Source: Novosphingobium sp. (GTDB taxonomy: Bacteria; Pseudomonadota; Alphaproteobacteria; Sphingomonadales; Sphingomonadaceae). From it: a DNA stretch of 64,000 nucleotides. The translations under genes were made by a program, and so were the position numbers. Location: contig JACKKY010000002.1 of the NCBI GenBank assembly GCA_024236175.1, positions 558,001-622,000 of the forward strand, given 5' to 3'. A model generated the notes under the pieces. It was given only the letters and a program-made list of their open reading frames with translations. It was not told the DNA's origin and ran no database searches. Shown one piece after another: positions 8,391 to 17,710 of the stretch. Position 1 is the first letter of the stretch. Every line of letters starts with the position of its first letter.

Positions 8391-9417
8391 CGCAGGACTC
8401 CAGTATGCTTATCGTTCCTTCGGTCGCATCGATTTCCGCCATGACGCCGACCGGCAGGCTGATCTGGTTGGCGATGTGGCCGATCAGTGCGCCCTGGAAA
8501 GCCGGCACGCCCAGTCGTGCGAAATGCTGATCGAGCACCTCGTAGATCGTGAAATTGCCGTAGTTGGAGCCTGGATTCCTGCAATTCGTGCATTGGCCGA
8601 ACACCACTCCGGCGACGCGGCCGAGGATCCCGCTCTGCGCGAGCTGCGTCAACATTCGGTCGATCCGGTATTCGGCTTCATTCGTGTCCTCCAGGAAGAG
8701 GATCGCACCGTCGAAATCGGGCAGGTAGGGCGTACCGACCAAAGCCGACAGGACCGAGAGGTTTCCCCCGAGCAAGCGGCCCTTCGCCCTGCCCGGCCGG
8801 AACGTGCGGATTCGCCAGTTGCGACGTGCGAGCCTGTCTTCGCGAGGTTCCGCACTGCCGTAGGTCGGTGTCCCCGCATCGAAGACAAGCCGGCGAAACG
8901 ACTGCCACGACATGGCGCTCCAGGAATGCGCGGCATTAGGCCCGTGGATGCTCGGGATGCCCGCCTTGGCCGAAAGCGCCATGTGCAGTGCGGTGATATC
9001 GCTGGAGCCTGCCAGCAACTTCGGGTTCCTTCCGATCAGGTCAAAGTCGAGATAGGGCAGGATCCGTGCGCAGCCCCAGCCGCCGCGCACGGCAAGGATC
9101 GCCTGCACGCTCCTGTCGGCGAACATTTCGTTTAGGTCCGCCGCGCGAACCGGGTCTTCCCCGGCAAGATAGCCATAGCGCTCAAGCAGATGCGGCGCGG
9201 GCTTCGGCACAAGTCCCATGGCTCTCACCGTTTCCGAGACCTCTTCGACACCGAACCTGTCGGCGACAAAGCCTGCTGGTGCAACCAGGCCGACAGTATC
9301 GCCGGACCGCAGCCGGGCGGGCTTGCCTGACGGTGTCGCAGACGCGGTCCAGCCGGCCCCGGGAAGGGGCGTCATCGCGGCTCCCAGGCCTGCAATCACC
9401 GTTCGTCTGTTGATCAT
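8383..9417 (-). CDS. LD-carboxypeptidase (peptidase family S66), exported
   Basis: A 344-residue S66 serine peptidase-like protein. The N-terminus MINRRTVIAGLGAAM with twin arginine and a hydrophobic run suggests Tat export. The mature part shows VGLVAPAG, the AVRGGWGCARILPYLD block and the nucleophile motif LLAGSSDITAL, where the first Ser of SSD is the family catalytic serine, followed by the C-terminal domain (LLGGNLSVLSAL, ILFLEDTNE). LdcA/MccF relatives cleave murein tetrapeptides or peptide conjugates. It follows the VOC gene by 55 bases on the same strand. Presence in a catabolic run is unexpected; it may hydrolyse an amide-linked conjugate, which is inference only. Confidence 0.88.
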   Translation of the reverse strand: MINRRTVIAGLGAAMTPLPGAGWTASATPSGKPARLRSGDTVGLVAPAGFVADRFGVEEVSETVRAMGLVPKPAPHLLERYGYLAGEDPVRAADLNEMFADRSVQAILAVRGGWGCARILPYLDFDLIGRNPKLLAGSSDITALHMALSAKAGIPSIHGPNAAHSWSAMSWQSFRRLVFDAGTPTYGSAEPREDRLARRNWRIRTFRPGRAKGRLLGGNLSVLSALVGTPYLPDFDGAILFLEDTNEAEYRIDRMLTQLAQSGILGRVAGVVFGQCTNCRNPGSNYGNFTIYEVLDQHFARLGVPAFQGALIGHIANQISLPVGVMAEIDATEGTISILESCVT

Positions 9418-9472
9418 CGCAGCGAGCGTAACGGCTGGCTCGATGTTCCGCGACCGAAAACGCGTGCGGAAA

Positions 9473-10294
9473 CTATTCCCGGAACTCGAAAATCACGCCA
9501 AGGTTGGCCGTCTCGGCGACAGCGAAGGAGTCCGGAGCGCCGCCGGGCTCGGTCTCGATGCCCCGATCGGCGAAATAGCGGCGCGCCTGCTCGATGTCGC
9601 GAACGCCGAAAACCGTGGAACGAATGCCGTCACCGTAGCGCTGAAGGTGCCGCTGCAAGATCCCCTCACCCATCGGCGTCACCAGTTCCAGCACTGCATC
9701 GCAAACCTGAAGGCCCACGGCCCGGCCGGCGATACCCTCACGCGATGCTTCGTAGACCGGATCGCCGCTCAGGAAGCCTTGCATGAAAGCGCTCGCCGCA
9801 TCGATATCGCTGACTGCGACGGTGTACGCCTTGAGACCGGTAAGCCCGAGCGGATGTTCGTCGCGCCAGTACTCGGCCGACAGCATCTTCGCCCCGTCGA
9901 GCATGTCCCATTCGCGGTCGTGGAAATAGCCCCCGTAGAATTCGAACGAGACGCCGAAGCAATCCGCCGGATGTGTGTGCAAGGCTAGGCCGATATCGCG
10001 AACGATGCGGATGCCGCGTTCTGCGATCGCCTCGCGAACCTCGTCGATATCGGCCTGGTATTCGATTCCGACATAATGCGGGCCGTAGCGGGCGTTGAGC
10101 AGGAATTCATAAGGCACGAAAACCTCGAAGATCACCCGCCCAATCTCGAACAGGTAGGCGTGCAGCTCTCGCTGCGGCATGTCGGCAAGAAGCTCCGCGC
10201 CATAGGCTTGCCGAAAGTGGTCTGCACTGGCTTCCACATTCTCCAGCACCAGGTTCATGTGGTTGGTGCGGACCGGGCGGATCGACTTCGTCAT
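9473..10294 (-). CDS. Two-domain VOC (glyoxalase/dioxygenase fold) protein
   Basis: A 273-residue protein with two VOC modules: residues 1-135 (NHMNLVLENVEASADHFRQA, then YLFEIGRVIFEVFVP and YHVGIEY-like strands) and 140-273 (LKAYTVAVSDIDAASAF, VLELVTPMGEG, STVFGVRDIEQARRYFADRG, ending NLGVIFEF). This paired layout occurs in methylmalonyl-CoA epimerase-like and extradiol dioxygenase-like proteins. H12 and the E of VIFEVF are candidate metal ligands in the first module. It sits 30 bases after the DapB-like oxidoreductase on the minus strand and is probably cotranscribed. Reaction unknown; an epimerase, lyase or ring-cleaving enzyme are all possible. Confidence 0.8.
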   Translation of the reverse strand: MTKSIRPVRTNHMNLVLENVEASADHFRQAYGAELLADMPQRELHAYLFEIGRVIFEVFVPYEFLLNARYGPHYVGIEYQADIDEVREAIAERGIRIVRDIGLALHTHPADCFGVSFEFYGGYFHDREWDMLDGAKMLSAEYWRDEHPLGLTGLKAYTVAVSDIDAASAFMQGFLSGDPVYEASREGIAGRAVGLQVCDAVLELVTPMGEGILQRHLQRYGDGIRSTVFGVRDIEQARRYFADRGIETEPGGAPDSFAVAETANLGVIFEFRE

Positions 10295-10324
10295 CGCGTC
10301 TGTACCGGCGTCCCTTTGACGTGC

Positions 10325-11362
10325 TCAGAAATGCGGGATCACCTGAGGCAAGTCCACCGTGGTGCGAATGCCCGGCTCGGCCTCGCAGACGTAGGGGATC
10401 GCATTGACCGGCCGGTGCGCCGTGAGCCCGGGCGTGAACGCGGCATAGTCCTCGTCCGCAACCGGATAGGTGATCTCGACGTTGAGCGGCGTATCGCCTT
10501 CTACGAGCACACGCCAGCCATTCTCACGCAGGTTCCAGCCCTGCTTGTCGATGTCCCTGGTAACATACCAGTTGAGGCGCATTCGCATCACCGGCTTGCC
10601 CGCGTGCTTGCCGGTGATGGTCGTGCGCATCGCGCCGACCGTGCCTGCTTCGATCTTGCCCGCCGCGATATCGAAGGTATTCAGTGCGGCAGCATACTCT
10701 CCGCTTGCCTCGATCTCGTCGAAGGCAAGGCCCATGGCCTCGGCAATCAGGCCCATGCTGTTGCCGAAATGCGATTTGAGACTGTCGGCACGCCGCTGCT
10801 CATACTCCCCCATAGGTTGTCCGAAGCCCATGATCTGGAACAGCATTTCGGGAGAATTCCTGCTCGAAACGTCGGCAAATTCGTCGATCGTCATCAGATC
10901 GAGCCGACGCTGCATCGATAGCAAAGGTATCGCCAAGGCCTCGGTGCTGAACCCCGGGCTCGAACCGGTACTGTGGAGCGATGTTCCGCCCTTGCGGCAC
11001 GCTTCCTCAAGCCGCGAGCGGACATCGGCATCGAGCATCGCCGGACAGTTCAGATCGGCCAGCGTGGAGACGATGTTCTTGCCGGACTCGAGGATCGCGC
11101 AAGTCTCGTCGCAATCGAAGCCCTGCCGCATGTAGGAAACGCAGTCGGCTTCGAGCGCGATCAGATCCTCCGCCGAGGTGGTCGCCTTGACGCCCACGGC
11201 TCCAAGTCCGCACAGCTCGCCCGCATCCTTGCCCGCCTTCTGATCGGACGACACCCACAAGCCGACAAGTTCCAGATCGGGATGCTCGATGATCGTCCGC
11301 AGCGCGCGGCTGCCAACGTTTCCGGTCGCCCACTGGATGACGCGATACTTCTTGCCGGCCAT
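10325..11362 (-). CDS. DapB-like NAD(P)-dependent oxidoreductase
   Basis: A 345-residue protein opening with a Rossmann fold, YRVIQWATGNVGSRALRTII (about 6-25) and ELVGLWVSS, typical of the dihydrodipicolinate reductase-like family that includes 2,4-diaminopentanoate dehydrogenase. The middle has GTSLHSTGSSPGFSTEALAI and the C-terminal half carries alternating strands (VMRMRLNWYVTRDID). Homologues are common beside lipid and steroid degradation genes in actinobacteria and sphingomonads, but their substrates are mostly unknown. The ATG has GGGAGCAGGAG upstream. It is 115 bases downstream of the TonB receptor, behind a hairpin, and 30 bases ahead of the VOC gene. Confidence 0.82.
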   Translation of the reverse strand: MAGKKYRVIQWATGNVGSRALRTIIEHPDLELVGLWVSSDQKAGKDAGELCGLGAVGVKATTSAEDLIALEADCVSYMRQGFDCDETCAILESGKNIVSTLADLNCPAMLDADVRSRLEEACRKGGTSLHSTGSSPGFSTEALAIPLLSMQRRLDLMTIDEFADVSSRNSPEMLFQIMGFGQPMGEYEQRRADSLKSHFGNSMGLIAEAMGLAFDEIEASGEYAAALNTFDIAAGKIEAGTVGAMRTTITGKHAGKPVMRMRLNWYVTRDIDKQGWNLRENGWRVLVEGDTPLNVEITYPVADEDYAAFTPGLTAHRPVNAIPYVCEAEPGIRTTVDLPQVIPHF

Positions 11363-11382
11363 GATTGTAATCTCCTGCTCCC

Positions 11383-11424
11383 AAAATGGAGACGCCGGAG
11401 CGGTCGAACCTGCTCCGGCGTCCC
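11383..11424 (-). terminator. Hairpin between TonB receptor and DapB-like gene
   Basis: Inverted repeat GACGCCGGAGC (11391-11401) pairs with GCTCCGGCGTC (11412-11422) over a 10-base loop. On the minus strand it is followed by TCCATTTTGG, giving only a short U tract. It would attenuate or end transcription leaving the TonB receptor (stop 11478) before the next gene (start 11362). Confidence 0.6.
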
Positions 11425-11477
11425 GTTTGCCCGATTAGAGCTTCATTCGAAAAGGCAGGCAAGCCCCGCCTTGCCGA

Positions 11478-13784
11478 TCAGCCTCCGAACTTGAAGCCCA
11501 GTTCGATGCCATAGGTGACCGGCTTGGCCCAGTTGGCGCCGATACCGAAGTTCGAATACTGGGCCTGGGTATAGTACTTGCTGTCCGTGACGTTATCGCC
11601 CCACAGCGCAACGTAATAGTTCTCGCTGGGGTCGGTCCACTGCGCGCGCAGTGAAAGCGTCTCGTAGCCGTTTTCCTTGAACTGCGTACCCGAGGGCCCG
11701 AAGTAGAATTCCGAAGAGTAGAACAGGTTGCCCGAAAGGGCGAGTTCGCCCCCGGCCAGCTCCGTCTCGTAGCGAGCGCCCAGGAAGCCCGTGAACTCCG
11801 GCGTACGCTGCATGGTGACGTTCTTCAGATCGGTCGGCACGATAGTGTAGGTGATACCGAAGCCGGCGCAGGGCCCGGTCGGCGCAGTGCCGTCGAAGAA
11901 GGTGCACTGCGTGTAGATCGGCGCGCTGTCGAAATTCTTGTATCGGGCATGCACCCAGGATGCGCCGGCGTTCAGGTTGAACGCCGGTGTGACCTGGTAG
12001 TTCACCTGCCCTTCGAGGCCATAGATCTCGGAGTTCGCAGCGTTGACGATCTGGGCCGTACCCGCTTCGAAAAGCGAAATCTGCAAGTCTTTGTAGTCGT
12101 AGTAGAAGCCTGCGAACTCCGCGGAAAGACCACGGCTGTCATACTTCACGCCGACTTCGAATGCGTCGATCGTTTCAGGCTTGACGAAGTTGCAGACATA
12201 CGGAGCGTTCTGGCAGGTGCCGCCAACATCGATAATCGCCGCCTTGTAGCCCTTCGTATACGAGGCATAGACGCTCATGTCTTCGTTGGGCTTGTAGCGG
12301 ATCACGAAACGCGGCGTGATGCGATCGTCTTTCGCAAATTCAACCGCTTCCGGCTGGAAGTCCCTGAGGTAGACAATCCCGTTGGGGGCAGGGAACGTAT
12401 CGCCGTTTCCGAGGTCGAGCACCGGAGCAAGGAAGCGCGTGTTGAAATAGGCATCATCGATCTTGTCGTGCGCGTAGCGGACACCCGCGGTCACGAAGAG
12501 CTGCGGAGTGACCTCGTAGGTCGCATCGACAAAGGCTGCATAGCTTTTCACGACCGTGCCGGACCCGCCGAAGCGAATGCGGTTGTTGTTATCCGGGATC
12601 GGCAGATCGGTGACGTAGGTGTCGCTGTTCTGGAAATAGAACAGGCCTGCCGTCCATTGCAGCGGCGTTCCCGGCTTGGAGTTCAGCAGGAATTCCTGGC
12701 TCCAGGTCTCGTTCTCGTTGGGAAGTCCGAGCTGGAAACCAAAACCCGGGAACTGGGTCTCGATGCCCGAGTAGTCGACCTCGATGGAGGAATCGACGTT
12801 CTCGCTGCGATACTGCGAGTAGCTGGTAAAGTCGGCAAAACCGAGGTCGACGCGGATGGTGCCTTGCACCACATCGCTGTTCGACTTGAAGAATTCGGGA
12901 ACGGCCCCTGACGCAACTTCCCTCCGCTTCGTGGTGAAGGTCCCAGGGACGCCCCCGAGCGGCGCACCGATACCGAGTTCGGAATCCACAAATGTCGCAG
13001 TCAGATTCTGCGACGGATCATCGGTCGAGGCATGCTTGTAGCGCAGCAGCACCTCGACATTGTCGGACAGTTCGGCCTTCAGGCTGATCCTGGTCGACCA
13101 GTTCTCGAAGTCACCGACGTCGCGGTCCGTATTGATTTCATGCTGCCAGCCGTTGCCGGCGCGATACTGGCCTTCGACGCTGATCGCCACGCGGTCGGAA
13201 ACGGCGACGTTGCCGTAAGCCTTGAGGTCGCGCTCGCTGAACCTGCCGTAGGAGGCCTGCCCTTGGAACGCATTGCCGTCAGTGCTGGGCTCGCGCGTCT
13301 GGACGAGGATGGCGCCGCCCGTGGTATTGCGGCCGAACAGCGTTCCCTGCGGGCCCTTCAGCACCTGGATGCTTTCCACGCTGACGAGGTCGAAGTCGGC
13401 GGCCAGCGGATTCGGCGAGTAGAATCCGTCGATGTAAATGCCGACGTTGCCGCCGCCACCCGAAGTGGTGACTGCGGTACCGATGCCGCGGATCGTCGGC
13501 TGGAAGAAGCCGCTGGCAAAGTCGAAACGGAGGCCCGGCGTGACCTTGGCAATGTCGGAAAGCTCCTGGACATTGGCAGTTGCGAGCGTTTCTTCGCTGA
13601 GGCTGGTGATGGTGATCGGCACATCGACCTGCGCTTCCGCGCGGCGCTGGGCGGTCACGATGATCGGCGCATAGGCTCCGCCCTCATCGTCCGACTGGGC
13701 AAAGGCAGGTGCAGGCGCGAGCATTGCGACCCCGACCAAAGCAAATACCGAAGAAGCGCAACTAAGGGCACGTTTGGCCATCAT
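11478..13784 (-). CDS. TonB-dependent outer-membrane receptor (second of three)
   Basis: A 768-residue receptor: signal peptide (MMAKRALSCASSVFALVGVA, cleavage near AFA-Q), TonB-box region (APIIVTAQRRAEAQ), plug domain (VLKGPQGTLFGRNTTGGAI) and a long barrel ending VTYGIELGFKFGG. The first Met at 13784 or the second at 13781 are equally plausible, both just after a ribosome site (GGGAGGACCTG, reading the minus strand). It heads a minus-strand series with the DapB-like, VOC and carboxypeptidase genes, separated from them by a hairpin. Likely cargo is an organic growth substrate. No siderophore genes are nearby. Confidence 0.93.
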   Translation of the reverse strand: MMAKRALSCASSVFALVGVAMLAPAPAFAQSDDEGGAYAPIIVTAQRRAEAQVDVPITITSLSEETLATANVQELSDIAKVTPGLRFDFASGFFQPTIRGIGTAVTTSGGGGNVGIYIDGFYSPNPLAADFDLVSVESIQVLKGPQGTLFGRNTTGGAILVQTREPSTDGNAFQGQASYGRFSERDLKAYGNVAVSDRVAISVEGQYRAGNGWQHEINTDRDVGDFENWSTRISLKAELSDNVEVLLRYKHASTDDPSQNLTATFVDSELGIGAPLGGVPGTFTTKRREVASGAVPEFFKSNSDVVQGTIRVDLGFADFTSYSQYRSENVDSSIEVDYSGIETQFPGFGFQLGLPNENETWSQEFLLNSKPGTPLQWTAGLFYFQNSDTYVTDLPIPDNNNRIRFGGSGTVVKSYAAFVDATYEVTPQLFVTAGVRYAHDKIDDAYFNTRFLAPVLDLGNGDTFPAPNGIVYLRDFQPEAVEFAKDDRITPRFVIRYKPNEDMSVYASYTKGYKAAIIDVGGTCQNAPYVCNFVKPETIDAFEVGVKYDSRGLSAEFAGFYYDYKDLQISLFEAGTAQIVNAANSEIYGLEGQVNYQVTPAFNLNAGASWVHARYKNFDSAPIYTQCTFFDGTAPTGPCAGFGITYTIVPTDLKNVTMQRTPEFTGFLGARYETELAGGELALSGNLFYSSEFYFGPSGTQFKENGYETLSLRAQWTDPSENYYVALWGDNVTDSKYYTQAQYSNFGIGANWAKPVTYGIELGFKFGG

Positions 13785-13918
13785 CAGGTCCTCCCAAAAT
13801 CAATCAATGCGGCGGGAGCTAGTCGCTGAAGCGCAAGCCGCCAAGTCGTTTTTGTGCGAGTGTTCAGCATTATTGTCGATGTGCTGCATTCCAGCAACAA
13901 TCGTTCCCGCAAAGCGGC

Positions 13919-15592
13919 CTATGGGCCGATGTAGCCGATCGTATCCTGATAGGGATCCGGCGATTCCGCTTTCCAGCGCACGGAACCGAACGGCCGCTCC
14001 AGCCGCCGGGTCACCCTGCGCCCCTGCCCGGTGCGATTGAAGGAATCGGCCAGTTCCTGGACGTCGAAATCGGTCTGCGAATAACGGTCGCGCATTCGCA
14101 GATAGTCGCCCCAGGTGGGGCAATGATAGCGCTCGGTCCAGATGGCCGGATTGGCGACATCGCGGGCTATCGACCAGTCGAAGCCGCCGATGCGCTTCCG
14201 CACGCGCTGCATCTTCATCATCACGTCATAGAATTCGCGCGCCTTGGCCGGATCAACGTCATACTCGACCTCGACCACGATCGGTCCCGAACGCAGCGTC
14301 AACGGCATCGCCACTTCCGGCTCGTTGCCGATCTCGACCAGGTCGTTGTTCTCCTCCTCCTCGCCCGGAAGCCGCAGGACCAGGCCGAGCAATGCCGTCA
14401 CGGCACATGCGACGCCGGATGCTACCAACGCGAACGAGACGTCGAACTGCGCCGCCACGACGCCCCATCCCCACGCACCCAGGCCGATGCCCGCGGTTAT
14501 CGCGGAGGAAAAGAGCGACAGCGCACGAGCCGTCACCCATCGCGGCGCCGACATTTGCACTGTGACGTTCAGCAAGGCGATGGTCAGGATGTTGCACGCA
14601 CCGACGATGAAGAAAGCGATGCAGCTGACGACGAGTGAACCACTGAACCCGATCGCGGCAAGCGCCGCACCGGTGCCCACGGCGAACAGCCGGACAGAGG
14701 CCTCGGTCGAGATCCAGCTGCGAATGTTGCTGACGAACAACGCCCCAAGGACCGCGCCCACGCCCTGGGCGCCCAGCAGGATACCGAACACGGCGGCGTC
14801 GCCCCGGAGGATGTCCTTCGCCACAAGTGGTGCCAGCGCAGTGGCGGTGGCGCTTGCAATGCCGAAGAAGAACACACGCATCAGCGCCGTCCGGACCGGC
14901 GGGGAATGCAGTGCGTAGCGAACGCCGGAAACGATTGCCCGGTCCATCCGCTCCGGCGGGAGGCGCGAGGGCACGTGCCTGCGGTTCCACATGAAGAACG
15001 CGAACAGAAGCGGTAGGTAGAAGGCGGCATTCATCGCGAAAACCGCTTTCGCCCCGGCTGCCAGCACGATCAGGCCACCCAGCGCCGGTCCGAAGCTGCG
15101 CGCGACATTGTAGCTTATGGTGCCGAGCGCCACGGCCGCCGGGAGGTTCTTGCGCGAGACCTGCTCGGGAATCGAAGCCTGCCAGGAGGGCGAATAGAGG
15201 GCGACACCCGTCCCGATGAGCACACAGAACAGCAACAGCAGCCATGGCGTGGTCAGCTGCATGAATGCGATCGCCGCCAGGACAGCGCCACTCAAGGACG
15301 AAATCGCAAGGCCCGACATGGCGATCTTGCGCCTGTCGAACATGTCGGCGATCGCGCCCGCCGGCAGTGCCACCAGCATCAGCGGAACCATCATCGCGGT
15401 TTGCACCAGGGCGACCATGCTGGGTGACGAACTGAGCCGCGTCATCTCCCACGCAGCGCCGACACCCAGAAAGAGCTGACCGAAGTTCGACAGCACGCTG
15501 GCGGTCCAGATCCGGCGAAAGGCACGTTCGCGCAGGGGAGCGAACGCCCCGCCTCCGTCCTGTTCCGTTCGCATGTCCACGGTGCCCGCCAT
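13919..15592 (-). CDS. MFS transporter with C-terminal soluble domain (DUF894/EntS type)
   Basis: A 557-residue protein. Residues about 20-420 carry roughly twelve hydrophobic segments, with a cytoplasmic loop AGAIADMFDRRKIAMSGL matching the MFS motif between helices 2 and 3. From about 440 a soluble domain begins (VVEVEYDVDPAKAREFYDVM) resembling the ABM-like tail found on DUF894-family transporters. The family (MFS_3) includes enterobactin exporter EntS, so efflux is likely. The frame is open to a GTG at 15646, but the ATG at 15592 has AAGGAC five bases upstream and starts at a typical place. It is divergent from the thiolase at 15800. Confidence 0.85.
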   Translation of the reverse strand: MAGTVDMRTEQDGGGAFAPLRERAFRRIWTASVLSNFGQLFLGVGAAWEMTRLSSSPSMVALVQTAMMVPLMLVALPAGAIADMFDRRKIAMSGLAISSLSGAVLAAIAFMQLTTPWLLLLFCVLIGTGVALYSPSWQASIPEQVSRKNLPAAVALGTISYNVARSFGPALGGLIVLAAGAKAVFAMNAAFYLPLLFAFFMWNRRHVPSRLPPERMDRAIVSGVRYALHSPPVRTALMRVFFFGIASATATALAPLVAKDILRGDAAVFGILLGAQGVGAVLGALFVSNIRSWISTEASVRLFAVGTGAALAAIGFSGSLVVSCIAFFIVGACNILTIALLNVTVQMSAPRWVTARALSLFSSAITAGIGLGAWGWGVVAAQFDVSFALVASGVACAVTALLGLVLRLPGEEEENNDLVEIGNEPEVAMPLTLRSGPIVVEVEYDVDPAKAREFYDVMMKMQRVRKRIGGFDWSIARDVANPAIWTERYHCPTWGDYLRMRDRYSQTDFDVQELADSFNRTGQGRRVTRRLERPFGSVRWKAESPDPYQDTIGYIGP

Positions 15593-15799
15593 TACGTCCT
15601 TCTTCGCGCTACAATTGCGATCGCTGTCCACCGGCTTCGGCTTCACGTCAAGCAGGCGCAGCCCACGGCATCCGGCATGCAGCGATTGACAGGTGAAAAA
15701 TATGAGGCAATCGCCGCAGCGATGGCGCCAGCGGACAATTGCATTTCGCCCGCCGGGCTAGCATGAGCGGGTTAATAGTGAACACACAGGAGACTTGAC

Positions 15800-17053
15800 G
15801 TGGCCGAGGCTTATATCATCGACGCCGTTCGTACCCCTCGCGGCATAGGCAAGATGGGTAAGGGCGCCCTGTCGCAGGTCCATCCGGAGCATCTGTCGGC
15901 ATCCGTGCTTGCCGCGATCAGGGATCGCAACAACCTCAACACCGCCGAAGTCGACGACGTGATCTGGGGCGTTTCGGGCCAGCTGGGCCTCCAGGCCGGA
16001 GACATTGGCCGAAACGCGGCGCTCGATGCGGGTTACGACATCAAGGCGGGCGGCGTGACGCTCAATCGTTTCTGCGGAAGCAGCATCACCGCCACCAATT
16101 TCGGCGCAGCCATGATCATGTCCGGAATGCACGACCTCGTGATCGCCGGCGGCATGGATATGATGTCATACGTCAACTACTACGGCGCGAAGATGCACGA
16201 AGCGGGCTTGGGCGGCGGAGGCATGGGAGCCGGCAATCCCCGGCTTCAGGCCAAGCATCCGCAATCCAACCAGGGCGTATGTGCTGACGCCATCGCAGCG
16301 ATGGAAGGCATCACGCGCGAGGACCTCGAGGAACTCGGCGTCGAGAGCCAGCGCCGCGCCGCAGTTTCGCTCAAGGAAGGACGCTTCGACAAATCGACCA
16401 TCACCGTGAAGGACGATGACGGCAACGTCATTCTCGATCACGAGGAATATCCTCGGCCCGACACGACCAAGGAAGGCCTGGCCCAACTGAAGCCGGCGTT
16501 CGAAATGTTTCTCAACATGCCTTCGTCGAAAGGCGGCAAGACGTTCGGCGAGCTGATCAACCAGAAGTATCCCGATGTCGAGATCAAGCCGATCCATCAT
16601 GTCGGCATCTCCTCGGGCGTGGTCGACGGCGCAGCGGGTATCCTGCTCGCTTCCAAGGAGTATGCGGACAAGCACGGGCTCAAGCCGCGCGCCCGGATCG
16701 TAGCCATGACCGAGATCGGCGACGATCCGACGCTGATGCTCAACGCGCCTGTCCCCGCCGCCAAGAAGGTGCTGGAAAAGGCGGGCCTTACCAAGGACGA
16801 CATCGACGTCTGGGAAGTGAACGAGGCCTTCGCGGTAGTGGTGGAGAAATTCATCCGCGACCTCGATCTCGACCGTGCGAAGGTCAATCCCTGCGGCGGC
16901 TCCATTGCTCTGGGCCATCCGATCGCGGCCACCGGAGCGATCCTGATCGGCACGGCGCTCGACGAGCTCGAGCGGACCGGCGGTCGCTATGCGCTCATAA
17001 CCATGTGCGCCGCGGGCGGCATGGCTCCGGCGATCATCATCGAACGCGTCTAG
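15800..17053 (+). CDS. Acetyl-CoA acetyltransferase / 3-ketoacyl-CoA thiolase
   Basis: A 417-residue degradative thiolase. The acyl-accepting cysteine is C92 (LNRFCGSSITA), the conserved histidine lies in GGSIALGHPIAATGA and the second cysteine is C403 in MCAAGGMAPA; NEAFAVV is also present. It starts with GTG at 15800 after ACAGGAG. It would cleave a 3-ketoacyl-CoA with CoASH to release acetyl-CoA or propionyl-CoA, closing a beta-oxidation round. It is divergent from the MFS exporter and followed 116 bases later by a MarR gene. A complete catalytic set distinguishes it from the SCP2-type thiolase at 6.8 kb. Confidence 0.93.
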   Translation: MAEAYIIDAVRTPRGIGKMGKGALSQVHPEHLSASVLAAIRDRNNLNTAEVDDVIWGVSGQLGLQAGDIGRNAALDAGYDIKAGGVTLNRFCGSSITATNFGAAMIMSGMHDLVIAGGMDMMSYVNYYGAKMHEAGLGGGGMGAGNPRLQAKHPQSNQGVCADAIAAMEGITREDLEELGVESQRRAAVSLKEGRFDKSTITVKDDDGNVILDHEEYPRPDTTKEGLAQLKPAFEMFLNMPSSKGGKTFGELINQKYPDVEIKPIHHVGISSGVVDGAAGILLASKEYADKHGLKPRARIVAMTEIGDDPTLMLNAPVPAAKKVLEKAGLTKDDIDVWEVNEAFAVVVEKFIRDLDLDRAKVNPCGGSIALGHPIAATGAILIGTALDELERTGGRYALITMCAAGGMAPAIIIERV

Positions 17054-17169
17054 TCCTGCCCCAGGGTCGGGGTTGCGAATTCAACAAAGTTCCGTGCAAC
17101 TCCGGCCGAACCGACGTATGACTGTCCCAAGGCATCGGGAGCAGGAGAGCTACGATCGGTAACGCTATC

Positions 17170-17604
17170 GTGAAGACGAAAGATCAGCGCCGCAATATCG
17201 GGCTGCGTCTGACCGTGCTTGCGCGTCTCATGCGCAGCAAGTTCGACCGGATCGTCGCCGATCTCAACGTCACGCGCTCACAATGGTCGATGATCGCGGT
17301 TGTGGCACGCAGCCCCGGCGCTACCCAGCGTATGATCGCGGAAGCGCTGGAGATGTCCGAGGCTTCCGCCGGCCGCCTGATCGACCGCCTTTGTGCCGAT
17401 GGTCTGCTGGAAAGGCGCGACCGGGACGATGACCGGCGCGCGCGCGCAGTCTACCTGACGGAGGCCGCGGAACCCCTCCTCGCCAAGCTTGCCGAGATCG
17501 CAAAGCAAGGCGAAGAGCAGATGTTCGCAGGCTTTTCGCAGGAAGAAGTCGATCGGCTCGAGGAACTGCTCGACCGGCTCTATTCAAATATCCTGAAAGA
17601 CTGA
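17170..17604 (+). CDS. MarR family transcriptional regulator
   Basis: A 144-residue winged-helix regulator: LTVLARLMRSKFDRIVADLN forms the dimer helix, TQRMIAEALEMSEASAGRLI the recognition helix region, and LERRDRDDDRRARAVYLT the beta wing with the D-R-R signature. The start is a GTG whose nearest purine-rich site (AGGAGAG, 17143-17149) is about 20 bases upstream, so translation initiation looks weak. It follows the thiolase on the same strand and faces the small exported-protein gene. Its target may be the palindrome at 18078-18091, as an inference. Confidence 0.88.
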   Translation: MKTKDQRRNIGLRLTVLARLMRSKFDRIVADLNVTRSQWSMIAVVARSPGATQRMIAEALEMSEASAGRLIDRLCADGLLERRDRDDDRRARAVYLTEAAEPLLAKLAEIAKQGEEQMFAGFSQEEVDRLEELLDRLYSNILKD

Positions 17605-17656
17605 GCCGTCCGGCTTTGCGCGGTTTGCGGATCCAACCGCGGCGCGCGAAGGCATG

Positions 17657-17683
17657 AAAAAAGGGCGGCGCAACGCGCCGCCC
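17657..17683 (-). terminator. Rho-independent terminator of the small exported-protein gene
   Basis: GGGCGGCGC (17663-17671), loop AAC, GCGCCGCCC (17675-17683), with six A at 17657-17662. On the minus strand this is a perfect 9-bp GC stem followed by six U, placed 28 bases after the stop of the gene at 17711-18034. Confidence 0.88.
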
Positions 17684-17710
17684 CCAATTCCGTTCTCTCG
17701 ACAGGCGCGA

